Assembly (NCBI GenBank): GCA_019918135.1
Contig: WBZZ01005647.1
Span: forward strand, 87,501 to 110,000
DNA length: 22,500 nt
DNA from: Paulinella micropora
Lineage: Eukaryota > Cercozoa > Imbricatea > Euglyphida > Paulinellidae
Direction of reading: 5' to 3'
The position numbers and the translations under genes were made by a program. A model generated the notes under the pieces. That model did no database searches and was not told the DNA's origin. It saw nothing but the letters and a program-made list of their open reading frames with translations. Below are positions 8,024 through 16,605 of this stretch, piece after piece. Position 1 is the first letter of the stretch. Each line of letters starts with the position of its first letter.

Positions 8024-8967
8024 CGACTTGGAGCGGTGCGATGAACAAACGAAGAGGGAGGCTTACATCGAACTGAAGCAGGCGATTCGGCATGGGATGT
8101 GGCAATAGGAGGCTGGAGACGATGTTTCCACAGGAAGAGCTACCAGCGTTGCGGGAACTCAACGAGCGGAACATCCGGGAGAGGAACTGGACGCGGAAGG
8201 ATCGTAGCTACTACGAGAGGGCGGCCAACATGCGACCGATACAGAACGATGGGGGAGGAATAACTTCCGGGGTCAAGACGGAGGGGGCAGAGGTGGTCAG
8301 CGGGAAGCCAAGGCGGATGGCAACGGAGCCAGGCGGCGGCGCCACGGCCGAGCATGGGCCCACAGGTACAGAGCCTGTCAGTTATGAGCGGCAGGTTCAG
8401 AGGACGGGGTTGGGGGATACATGCGGCACACCACTCTCTCATTTGCCATATGTGCATCCGGATTGACAGGCGTTGATTGCAGGGGCGGGAACGCAGGAAC
8501 GACAAGGGGAACCCGGGGGGACGGGATCCGAGACGGGTACGGATCACACAATAGAGGAAATAGAGCGGAAATATGCGGAAACACATGGTATATATGATCA
8601 GGAGCGGCCTCAGAGGGAGGAGGAAACGCGTCCGCGTAAGCCTAACAGCGACGACGACGTGCGGGTAGTGAGGGTCAACTTGGCAGGTGAGGCTGTGGCA
8701 TGTGCGGTAGAGGGAACACGAGGGCATGAGGAATTTTTGTCTGACAGGGGAACGGCGGAAGGGACGGCGGCACGGGAGGAGCGACAAGTCGGGATACGGG
8801 AGCCCGGGGAGGGACATTACAACGAGGGAATACGTGGATCTGACATAGGACATAAGCGGGTGAGAGAAGAGGACACAAGAGGAAACACGGGGAACGACAT
8901 GCGAAACAGCAGAAGGCAGAGGAGCGAGCATGTAGCGGGGAGGACACAAATAAGGGGGAACACATAA
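7998..8967 (+). pseudogene. Gag-Pol junction region, degenerate coding
   Basis: Beyond the gag stop the coding signal moves to another frame (EMWHDDLERCDEQTKREAYIELKQAI), ends at TAG near 8106, and resumes one frame over (ETMFPQEELPALRELNERNI, DRSYYERAANMRPIQ) to an in-frame TGA at 8464-8466. After that the same frame runs to 8967. The second half is hydrophilic, rich in Arg, Glu and Gly, and looks like a spacer between Gag and the protease. At least two shifts and one stop interrupt it. No catalytic motif is present. Confidence 0.45.
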
Positions 8968-8969
8968 AT

Positions 8970-9709
8970 AGCGGAAATAAGGAGAGCGGAAAGCAAGAGA
9001 GACAGGATAAAGAGGGGCGACAAGAGAGCAGTGAGGGTACGCGGGAAGAGGAGAAACAGAAAGGTCAGAGAGAGGAAGAAGTCAGGAAGCGGCAGGATGA
9101 GCGACGATTACTGGAGACACATTGGAAGGTGGCTAATTATAACAGGTATGAAACGCGAAGGCCGTCGCCTACGGTTAGTCAGATTAAAACATTTGATTTA
9201 CCTTTAGCGTATACTCGGTTCAAGGTACTGCAACTTGGCGGAGAAACAGTGATCGGTAATGATACGATGGCGGCTATCAACGTGATGGGCAAACGTTTCT
9301 GCGACACATACGGCGGGCAGGACTGGTTGAAATAGATCCTGAGGAGCACGAGGGGTTGGGTGAAGGGGGTCTCGGGCAGCACGGCGATCACGGGTACAAT
9401 GATGCTCACGTTCGAGCTCAAGGGGGGCAATACATACACGCACAAGTTTTGGGTTGTTCCGGCGTGCACGGGGGGCCTGTTATGGAGCTTCGAGGCACTA
9501 CGGCGGATGCATACATATATAGATTGTGGGAGAAAGGAGATACGTTACGGGACGGGGGAAAATGCCCCGGTATATAAGGTGGTGGGGGACGAGCCGGAAG
9601 GCGAGGTGGGAGACACACCCGGGGCGTGGGTGAGAAGCGATTTCTTCACGACGGCACGGATAGAATTGGACGGAGGGGAAGCGAACAAAGGGCTCAGCGC
9701 GAAGCTTTT
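8970..9709 (+). pseudogene. pol: Retroviral-type aspartic protease region of pol
   Basis: One frame from about 8880 to 9709 with an in-frame TAG at 9333-9335. After a charged leader (9000-9120) comes a domain with the expected order. A beta-rich start (FDLPLAYTRFKVLQLGGETV) leads to the active-site position GNDTMAAINVMG, then later MLTFELKGGNTYTHKFWVVP, the second-lobe strand before a degenerate form of the family's (I/L)LG-D block (TGGLLWSFEAL). The usual DT(G/S)A catalytic triplet reads DTMA here, so the enzyme would be inactive as written even without the stop. Identification rests on position and fold-like pattern more than on a clean catalytic motif. Confidence 0.5.
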
Positions 9710-10640
9710 GTAGTGGGGGAGCCCAAAGCGGAACAGGAGGATAGCGAGTCGGAGGACGAATGGACGAGCGCGAGGATAGTGGCAGTGATCGACTAGAGGT
9801 TGGAATATTTCCGGAAACAGAGGGAGGAGGTGTCGGATGGTTTTCCGAGACATGGGCAGGATTTGGGTTATCAGCACAAGGAGATGGACGAACGGGTGTT
9901 GCCGATGGCGCAATACGTGGTATGCAACGCGGGCAAGCCTAGTCAGGCTAAGGCGGAGATTCTGAGCTTCCTAGAGGAAGATGGGGGAGTCCACCCATCA
10001 TAGCGGACTCGGTGTCACAGATCAAGAAGACACTGAAGAATTGGCTGTCACACGGGGACTTCACCATCATGTTCCCGGTGGGAAGGAGGACGGAGATGTG
10101 GTGGTACGACATAGAAGATTTCTTGATAGCGGACCCAATACCGATACCGAGCCGCACGCAGAAGTTGGTGGTGGCCTGTCGGCTGGGTACGAGGAAGATA
10201 GCGAGGCGGTACCGGGAAGAACTTCTGGTGCGGGACCTAGCGGCCATACGGGATGAGGCTTTCATGCATATAGCAGGGGTGTATCACAGAATGCATGCCA
10301 TCCAATACGCTATGATGATCGATCAGCTGGCGCGGTATGCGGATCAGGAGCGGAAAACTCCCACGTTATATCGGTCGAGAGAGGGGATGGATGGGGACGG
10401 AACGGAGGTGGCGGTAGAGGATATACAGGGGCGAGCGACGGAGGAGCAGATCAAAGAGGAGACGGATAAGGCGAGACAGGCGTTACAGGAACAATCGGAA
10501 ACATGGGAAGGCACTTCGGAGGAAAAAGCAGCGGCTTTGGGGGTTGTGGAAGACAACATCCAAGTTTTCGGCTTTCTGGAAGGAGGATCGGTGACAAACC
10601 ACGTGGCGGTTTTCGAACGGGAGATGGGGAAAGAGCTACC
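9710..10640 (+). pseudogene. pol: Pol linker between protease and RT
   Basis: Frame 9710-10003 (interrupted by TAG at 9794) gives a charged linker and then helical sequence such as VLPMAQYVVCNAGKP and AKAEILSFLEE. A one-base shift near 9995 moves to the frame that begins SVSQIKKTLKNWLSHGDF and is open to about 10700. It contains MWWYDIEDFLIADPIPIPSR, RKIARRYREELLVRDLAAIRD and a Glu-rich spacer. Ty3-type Pol usually has a shorter spacer here. The roughly 310-residue insert is a distinguishing feature of this lineage. Function unknown. Confidence 0.5.
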
Positions 10641-11490
10641 GGGGATAGGACGGCCTTCGCGGTTAAGCCATCATGAGGATCGGATCGCTAGAGAGATAAC
10701 GGCGGAGCTTTTTGGAAAAGGGGCTGATCGAGGCACGGCTATCCGAGTATGCGTCTCCGGTGCGCATGGCGCCAAAACCAAACGGGACGTTGCGGATGTG
10801 CATTAATTACTGGAGGATAAACGAGATCATCAAGAAGATAGAGACGCCAGTGCCGGATGTGCGGAGAGGTATAGAGGTGCTACAGAACGCGAAGATATAC
10901 TCGACACTGGATTTGAAGAGTGGATTTTGGCAGATTCCCCTGGCGGAGGAAAGTCGGTACCTGACAGCGTTTATGGTGGGGATAACAATATATGTCTGGA
11001 AGGTTTTACCCATGGGGTTGAAGGTGGCACCCGGCATATTTCAACATGTACAGGCTATGACCAAGAAGTTGGGAGCCAAGTATAGGGATGCGGAGTTTGC
11101 GGAAAAGTATGGGGATACGACGGGGTACGCGTTTGCCTATCTGGACGATGTGGTTATATTTTCGCAATCGGTGGAGGAACACGTACAACACCTGAGGATG
11201 TTATGAGGCGGGTGAAGGCGTTTGGATTCAGGTTGAATGCCAATCAATGTCATTTCCTTCAAAAGCGAATCCAGTATCTGGGTTATGACATAGAGAACGG
11301 AACATGTTCGATCGCCAGGAAGAAGCGGGAAGCGCTAGCGGCGATGCATTTGCCGAAAACGAAGTCGGATTTACACTCTTTTGTGTCCCTGGCACAGTAC
11401 TATGGCGGGTTCATACCGGGGTTCGCGGACATAGCGGAACCAATAAGGGTGTACATGAAAGAGGGCGAATGCGACGCGAAGGGGGATATG
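10641..11490 (+). pseudogene. pol: Reverse transcriptase domain (Ty3/gypsy type)
   Basis: Three frames joined by shifts near 10705 and 11200 give a full RT. It opens with RPSRLSHHEDRIAREITAEL and the fingers segment YASPVRMAPKPNGTLRMCI. Palm motif A is TLDLKSGFWQIPL, followed by LPMGLKVAPGIFQHVQ. The catalytic box YLDD (11138-11149, in AYLDDVVIFSQS) is intact, and the thumb/connection follows (GFRLNANQCHFLQKRIQYLG, FVSLAQYYGGFIPGFADIAEPI). The block order and the YLDD box are characteristic of Ty3/gypsy reverse transcriptases, which copy the element RNA to cDNA. Catalytic aspartates remain but the frame is broken at both edges, so no full enzyme is made. Confidence 0.9.
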
Positions 11491-12029
11491 ACCTCCGAAG
11501 GTGGAAGCGGCTGTCAAGGAGTTGCGGAAGCACATCTTGAGCGACCCGTGGAAAGGGGGTACGGTGTTGCAACTTCCCAATTTTCACCGGAGCTTCATAT
11601 TGGATACGGACGCGTCGGCCTACGCGATCGGCGGTGTGTTGCAGCAAAGGGATGACGAGGGGCGCTTGCGGCCGGTGATGTTCCTGAGTCGGCGGATGAC
11701 GAAACCGGAACAACAATACTGCACGCGGCAGCGGGAGGCATTAGCTATAGTCTGGGGTTTCAAGAAGCTGCGAGATAATATCTGTGGGGGGCAAAGGGAA
11801 CGACGGTGCGGTCGGACCACAACAACCTGCAGTGGTTGATATCTCAAGATCACACGGAGGATGGCAGCTGGAGCTATCGGAATACGATTTCACGATCAAG
11901 TTTATATCGGGCAAGGATAACTATAGGGCGGATTACCTATCACGGGGAGGGGGACCGACGGAGGAGGACAAGGCGGGGGAGCGGGAAGCGGGATCGGAGG
12001 AAGCGGACAGAGGTAAAAGGAAGGGATAA
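11491..12029 (+). pseudogene. pol: RNase H domain of pol
   Basis: Follows RT directly. The first strand and catalytic Asp are in SFILDTDASAYAIGGVLQQ. The catalytic Glu is in RQREALAIVWGFKKLRD, the third acidic residue in VRSDHNNLQWL, and the end is DFTIKFISGKDNYRADYLSR. This is the usual RNase H layout of Ty3/gypsy elements, which removes the RNA strand during cDNA synthesis. The frame shifts near 11785 and 11860 and meets TAA at 12027-12029, after which the same frame continues into the integrase linker. Confidence 0.88.
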
Positions 12030-12740
12030 CAGGCTCCAGGCGTCTTCGCACTACGACCGGTTTATGACGCGGAAAAGAAGAGCGGCATGAATCTGACGAG
12101 ATTTCATTTCAAGACAGCGGCGGCGATTTTGTCAGTGTTGGGACACATGGATCTCGAGGTAGAGGAACAGAGAGCGGACTTCTGCGACAGGAAGCCCATA
12201 AACGGAATGGAATATGCGGAGGGGGTGGCGGAAATACACAGACACGGAGAGCGGGACGACGTACAATACTACGAAGCGGCTCATGTGCGGGTGGCGGAGC
12301 GTTGTGAGCAACATGGAACGGAGGAGGCTCAGAGGGGGTACGAGGAGGAGATGTGGAAAGAGGCGGCACAAGCGGAACAGCCGGAGGACTCGGTGGTGGA
12401 TGCCAAGCCTTTCCCATGGCGGACCATGCCTTTGGTGGGGAACATACTGATTCCCACAAAGGAGAGCGGCAGGAAGACAGAAAGCGAATCAAAGTGCGAA
12501 CACCGAGTAGAGTGGCGTGGAGAGAATAAAACGGAGATTAAGTTTGCGTCGGTGGCGATGTTTCGGAAGCTGACGAAGGATAGCAAGGAGTGGGAGCGGT
12601 TCATAGCTCATCAGGAGAAGCCGACGGAGGTCTCAGAGGCTGCGGATATACGACAGCGGAAAAAGAAGTATACGTATTCGGATGGGCTCATTTGGTACTT
12701 CGGAACGGGGGCAAAGAACAAGGAGGACCCGGAAAGATGG
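12030..12740 (+). pseudogene. pol: Long linker between RNase H and integrase
   Basis: About 235 residues in one open frame, Glu/Lys-rich with few hydrophobic blocks (AAAILSVLGHMDLEVEEQ, FPWRTMPLVGNILIPTK, FASVAMFRKLTKDSKEWERF). Most Ty3-type elements have a much shorter connection here. The second half (YTYSDGLIWYF, RWVVWVPKELRHVIL) is the strand pair usually just before the integrase zinc finger. Confidence 0.55.
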
Positions 12741-13708
12741 GTGGTGTGGGTACCAAAGGAGCTGCGGCATGTAATACTGATAGGAGCACACAATTCTCCG
12801 TTGCAGAGTCATCGAGGGTTGGATAGGATGAGGTGGTCCAGGACTCGTCGGTTCTACTGGGATACTATGGATAAGGCCATCCAGGCATTCATTGCGGGGT
12901 GTGGACAAGCCAGAGGGCGAAAACGCATTACGACGCGAACCGAGGGTTACTGGGACAGTTTGATGTAACGCGGGACATATTCGATACTATACACATCGAC
13001 TATGTGGGACCACTACCGGAGGCGGGAGAGGGCAAATACAAATATATTCTCACCGTCATTGATCGGGCCTCAAATGACGTCATAGCGGTCTCTACAGCCG
13101 ACGATACGAAGGAGACGACGGCCAAAGCTTTGATCGACAACGTTTTCAATAGGATCGGGGTACCCAGAAAGATTATCTCGGATAGGGGAAGCTCATTTGT
13201 CAACTGGGTCTCTAATGAACTCAGCGCGTATTATGGGTTCAAGTGGGATTACGTGACTGCATATAATCCGATGGCAAACGGTAAGATCGAGAGGATGCAC
13301 CACATGCTGAAGGCCTCTCTGAAAATATACTGCCAAAACGGACAGACCAAGTTGCATGAGGTACTACAAGCGTTCACCTTCGCGGTGAATAACCTGGGTT
13401 CGGCATCGTTGGGGGGGCGGGCGCGGCTATGTCCACACCAGATGGTGTTTGGGAAGGTCTTGAATACACCACAGGATGCGATGCAACACAGGGCGTTATA
13501 CCAACCAATCGAGCTGATGGCAGTGAGATTACGGGCCCTAGCAGAAGCGGAACAAATTGTAACTAAGCATCGGGAGGCGGCAATGCGGACGGATCATGAG
13601 AGGGGCCAGCAGAAATATAAACACGTGGAATTCAGGGAGGGGGACACAGTACTGCTATACTGCCCAAACGTTCCGGTGGGGGTCTCAACAAAGCTCTACG
13701 AGAAGTGA
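12741..13708 (+). pseudogene. pol: Integrase: HHCC finger and DDE core
   Basis: The finger starts with AHNSPLQSHRG (both His) and a Trp/Tyr helix (RRFYWDTMDKAIQAFIAGC). Around 12900 a single-base deletion shifts the frame just where the second Cys pair should be completed, and coding continues as SQRAKTHYDANRG. The catalytic core follows: Asp at 12998-13000 (HIDYVGPL), Asp at 13181-13183 (SDRGSSF) and Glu at 13289-13291 (NGKIERMHHML), with exactly 35 residues between the last two, the D,D35E signature. An in-frame TGA at 13706-13708 stands directly before the GPY/F motif. All three catalytic residues are present, but the frame is broken twice. Confidence 0.9.
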
Positions 13709-14110
13709 CAGGGTCCGTATCAGATCATGAAACAAACAGCGGCTTATAACTACAAGATCCGACACCAACAGTCAAATAAGGAGCTAATAGTCCATGTGAG
13801 GAGGCTGGTTAAGTTTTTGCCTTTCCTATTGGATTATGAGACGGAGAAGGAGGCTCTACAGCGGACAGCGGATCAATTCGGTAATCCGCAGCCTTTGTTA
13901 ACCCGGTCTCAGAGGGCGGAGGAGATCGCGAGATTGAGGGAACAGGTGTCTTGGGAACAGGACCCGGAAGAGAAAAAGCAGTTGGAGGAGGCTATTGCAG
14001 AACTGGCGACGGGCTCGCACGAGAGGATTTCTCAGAAACAAAAGAGGGACGAGGAACGGCAGCGGCAAGAGGACAAGAAAGAGGGGTTGGCGGAAGAGAA
14101 GACATAGCAG
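13709..14110 (+). pseudogene. pol: Integrase C-terminal GPY/F module and charged tail
   Basis: Same frame as the integrase core beyond the TGA. It opens with QGPYQIMKQTAAYNYKIRH, the GPY/F module that marks Ty3/gypsy and retroviral-like integrases and helps with DNA binding. Next come VHVRRLVKFLPF and a long Glu/Gln/Arg-rich helical tail that ends at TAG (14105-14107). The codon after that stop keeps the frame open, so the stop is probably a mutated sense codon. Confidence 0.75.
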
Positions 14111-14756
14111 ATGGTGGCGCAGGGGCAAGGGGCGAACGTACAAGCGGATCAGGGGAAGCGGGGACCGGGAAGGCTGCCGAAGCCAAAGGCTCCGGAAAGT
14201 TCCATTGAGGTGAAAAACGCGGGAGGACATTGGGTGAAAAACCCGGGAGAGATAGAGAAAATCAAGTGGAAAAAAGGAAAATTCTATTTGATGCATCCAG
14301 CGGCTAAGGAAGTGAGTGATGACACGATGGATGACTTTTACGTCATGCAGATACTCAGTTTGGGGGGAACATCGAAACATAAAGCGGGGAGCGGAATCAT
14401 GCCAGTGATGCAATTTTGGAGGAGTAGTGATGAGTTGCATGAGAGAAGGCGAGGAGATTTGACCCGGTATTCCTGGAGAAGGGGGCAAGCACAGAGAAAC
14501 ATGGGATGCCACCATCAAGCTGGATGACGATGACCATATCCCATACACCATCCAAACGAGGCCGAGGTTGGTACCGAACATCCCGTTTGAGCTAGCAGAG
14601 GAGCGGCGAATACCGGCACATATATGGGACTAGATAGAGGGGGCGGGGTTACCCTTCGAGATTGTCGGGGCGCCACCAGCGGCGACGGGATCCAGGGATA
14701 AAAAGCGGCCAACCACGGGGGGTCGTACGAACAGAGCACGAAGACGGGCACAATAA
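14111..14756 (+). pseudogene. C-terminal Pol extension, possible chromatin-reader domain
   Basis: Continues in frame after the TAG as a Gly/Pro/Lys-rich stretch (GKRGPGRLPKPKAPE, reminiscent of an AT-hook). A folded-looking domain follows, with KWKKGKFYLMHPAAKEV, DDFYVMQILSLGG and GIMPVMQFWRSSDEL. The spacing of an entry strand, a YxxxILxL strand and a VxxFWRSSDEL strand resembles a BAH-type chromatin-binding domain. After shifts near 14450-14480 the frame reads ETWDATIKLDDDDHIPYTI and then LVPNIPFELAEERRIPAHIWD, a TAG at 14631, and ends at TAA 14756. It could alternatively be a separate ORF starting at the ATG 14111. The domain call is tentative. Confidence 0.4.
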
Positions 14757-14826
14757 CAGAGGAGCGACGGTCGAGGGTAGAAGAAGAAAAGATAGAGATA
14801 GGAGATGAAGAACGAAAAAGAGACAA

Positions 14827-14914
14827 AGCGGTAAAATCGGTATAATCGAGGAAAGCGGTAAAATAACATCATATGAGAGGAAAGCGGCAAACAAAAGCGG
14901 AAAAGCGGTATAAT
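14827..14914 (+). repeat. Clustered AGCGGTAWAAT repeats
   Basis: AGCGGTAAAAT at 14827 and 14854, CGGTATAATC at 14838, AGCGGTATAAT at 14904, plus shorter AGCGG words between. AGCGG recurs about a dozen times downstream to 16300 (for example 15049, 15055, 15139, 15748, 16304). Possibly a protein-binding array. Confidence 0.55.
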
Positions 14915-15880
14915 CAAGGGTGACAGAGAGGGAGGGGGAGAGGATTACATACTTACCTTCATAGGTACAGCGGTGGGCACATTACACCAATATCGGTCAC
15001 ACGAGGTATATATCTGGCAAATATCGCGATTTCTTATTCTTATACTATACAGCGGACTATAGCGGTCTATTCATATATTGCTAAGAGGAGGACAATAGCG
15101 GTTTAGAACTACCTTATGACAATAATATTTTGCGGAATATAGCGGTTTACTGACATAATTACATCGGCCATACAGGCTTACGGGTACAAGAGTCATATAA
15201 TGAGGTTTTACGGGGTTAGAGGATATACTTAGAAAGATATATTAGCGGAATATGCGGATATGATGAGGACTAACATAACAGATATGCCTTCTGCCTTATA
15301 GGCGCGAGGAAGGGGTAAGCGAAGCGGAGCGGCCCGGGACTTTCTCATTTTCCACTCTGTGACTGATGAATGCGGAATCTATTTCACATCAGACTTTGAG
15401 GAATAAGGGGTATATGGGCAGCGGATGGGATAGATGCGAATAGGACATACCAGCTTAGACAGAGAGGAGTAGGAGGGAGGAGAAACGGGGTAGACAGGAT
15501 GGTTAATAGGGATAGTCAATAGACTGGATAGAATAGACAAAAGGGGGAAGGGGGGGGATGGTATAGGGAGAGGAGAGGGGGCGAGGACCAGCGACATGAA
15601 AGATCAGAAAGACGAGATGAAAGAGATTATAGATGACCGAAGGGGGGAGTGGCAATGCGGACCAACTCATGATCAAGGGGCAAACAAAAGGGGGGGACAC
15701 TATGTATATATATTATAAGACGAGCGGGGCATAAACGAACGCGAAGAAAGCGGTATAAGGGGGACTATACGCGGAATCGAAGGAGGACTCGGACCCTTTG
15801 GGGGGAGAAGGGATGATTGAGAGGAAGGATAGGGGATATAGATATCATCTGTGTTATCGGCTCTCAGGTTCGTTTCAAGC

Positions 15881-16108
15881 ATGGCATTTCAGAGCTGGAG
15901 GGGCCTTGGTGGGGGTCGCAAAGGTCCGGGGGAGCCTTTCCTTGCCTACGTTACCTCTGGGCGGAGCGACCGGGACTACAACGAGCAGGGGGGCATCAGG
16001 GGGCTATTAAAAGCCGGAAAGAATCATCAGGTGGGGATCAGGGCGGCACGCCTGCGGGAAATTCGAGTGGATGCAGTGGCAAGTTTATGGGCTGGGTTCC
16101 AGTGGTGA
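15881..16108 (+). CDS. Small Gly/Arg-rich ORF in the 3' region, uncertain
   Basis: An ATG in good context (AGCATGG) follows a TGTTATCGGCTCTCAG acceptor-like stretch by about 12 bases. The 75 residues begin MAFQSWRGLGGGRKGPGEPF and end in a TGA. Neighbouring frames are also open to about 16221 with Gly/Ser/Arg-rich sequence, so the original frame is unclear and may be broken. It could be a spliced accessory ORF, parallel to the ORFs upstream of pol, or a chance ORF in purine-rich DNA. Confidence 0.25.
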   Translation: MAFQSWRGLGGGRKGPGEPFLAYVTSGRSDRDYNEQGGIRGLLKAGKNHQVGIRAARLREIRVDAVASLWAGFQW

Positions 16109-16431
16109 GCTTCGAATCGGCTCCAAGTGGCGGAATCGACAGGCGTCGGGCTACGGCGGGGGAAGCACAAAGAGGAGGCGGAGAGGACATTACTACGGGT
16201 GGCACGGCACACTCAACTTAGAATAGGCCGGCATAGTATAGACCGACACTAGGTCGGGGGGACGATGAGTGACTAGGGCCGGGGAGGATGTTTCAACTCA
16301 AAATAGCGGTCATCGGATCTAGCAATACGGTTGGAACAACGACCGTCACTCAGGTCTGTATTGGCATTCTATCCCGAGGTCGGTCGGCGGTGTGTGTTTT
16401 ACTTCTCACGCGCATAGAGGTGGGCGCGCTC

Positions 16432-16445
16432 GGGGGGGAGAAGGA
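16432..16445 (+). other. Polypurine tract
   Basis: GGGGGGGAGAAGGA sits directly before the 3' LTR, the correct place for the primer of plus-strand DNA synthesis. Confidence 0.8.
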
Positions 16446-16447
16446 TT

Positions 16448-16600
16448 ATGCCGGCCCACCGGTATATAATGGCAATACTGACCGTTCCGGTCTGTCGGTT
16501 ATTTTTGGTCTGAAGGCTTCGGAGTCCCTATTTTAGGTATTCCTCAGTCTTCATATCGTTAGACAGTTTATCTGTTATTAAATATCGTACTATTGTAACA
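16448..16600 (+). repeat. 3' LTR
   Basis: Direct repeat of 2362-2515, about 97% identical. It keeps TATATAA (16463-16469), so its promoter box is intact, and CCCTATTTTAGG at 16526-16537. It ends TTGTAACA and is followed at once by the right target-site copy. An ATTAAA word near 16577 is a possible polyadenylation signal. Confidence 0.92.
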
Positions 16601-16605
16601 GTGGT
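16601..16605. other. Target-site duplication, right copy (GTGGT)
   Basis: Exact match to 2357-2361 on the other side of the element. Confidence 0.75.

Larger units (their letters stand above)
14757..16446 (+). other. 3' region of the retrotransposon, mostly untranslated
   Basis: About 1.7 kb without a long credible ORF. It is purine-rich, with repeated AGCGG words, a stretch of AGCGGTA(A/T)AAT-like repeats at 14827-14914, and one small candidate ORF near 15881. It presumably contains 3' UTR, transport and strand-transfer sequences. Confidence 0.5.
2362..16600 (+). mobile_element. Ty3/gypsy-order LTR retrotransposon, 14.2 kb, decayed
   Basis: A complete but disabled LTR element. It has two direct LTRs of about 154 bp, a flanking GTGGT duplication, a polypurine tract at 16432-16445, and pol domains in the order protease, reverse transcriptase, RNase H, integrase with a GPY/F motif. 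That order is diagnostic of Ty3/gypsy (Metaviridae) and differs from copia. It is unusually long for such short LTRs. The extra length lies in a 1.3-kb leader, three small ORFs and a large Gag upstream of pol, a long linker between RNase H and integrase, a long integrase tail and about 1.7 kb of 3' region. The coding strand is strongly purine-rich throughout. The pol frame is interrupted at well over ten places, so this copy cannot make Pol. The LTRs differ by 5 substitutions and 1 indel, which is modest age. Confidence 0.93.

Noticed and set aside
7993..8482. Possible intron from GTGAGT (7993) to TTGATTGCAG (8482)
   Set aside because: The interior still reads as protein in successive frames (FPQEELPALRELNERNI), so removal would delete coding sequence.
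8140..8949. 269-codon minus-strand ORF
   Set aside because: Antisense shadow of the purine-rich Gag-Pol junction. Ser/Pro/Leu/Arg composition follows from the base skew and there is no domain.
16090..16130. tRNA-like box B (GCTTCGAATCG)
   Set aside because: No matching box A or cloverleaf around it.
16266..16272. TGACTAG word in the element 3' region
   Set aside because: Not the end of a credible ORF, so the leaky-stop context has no meaning here.
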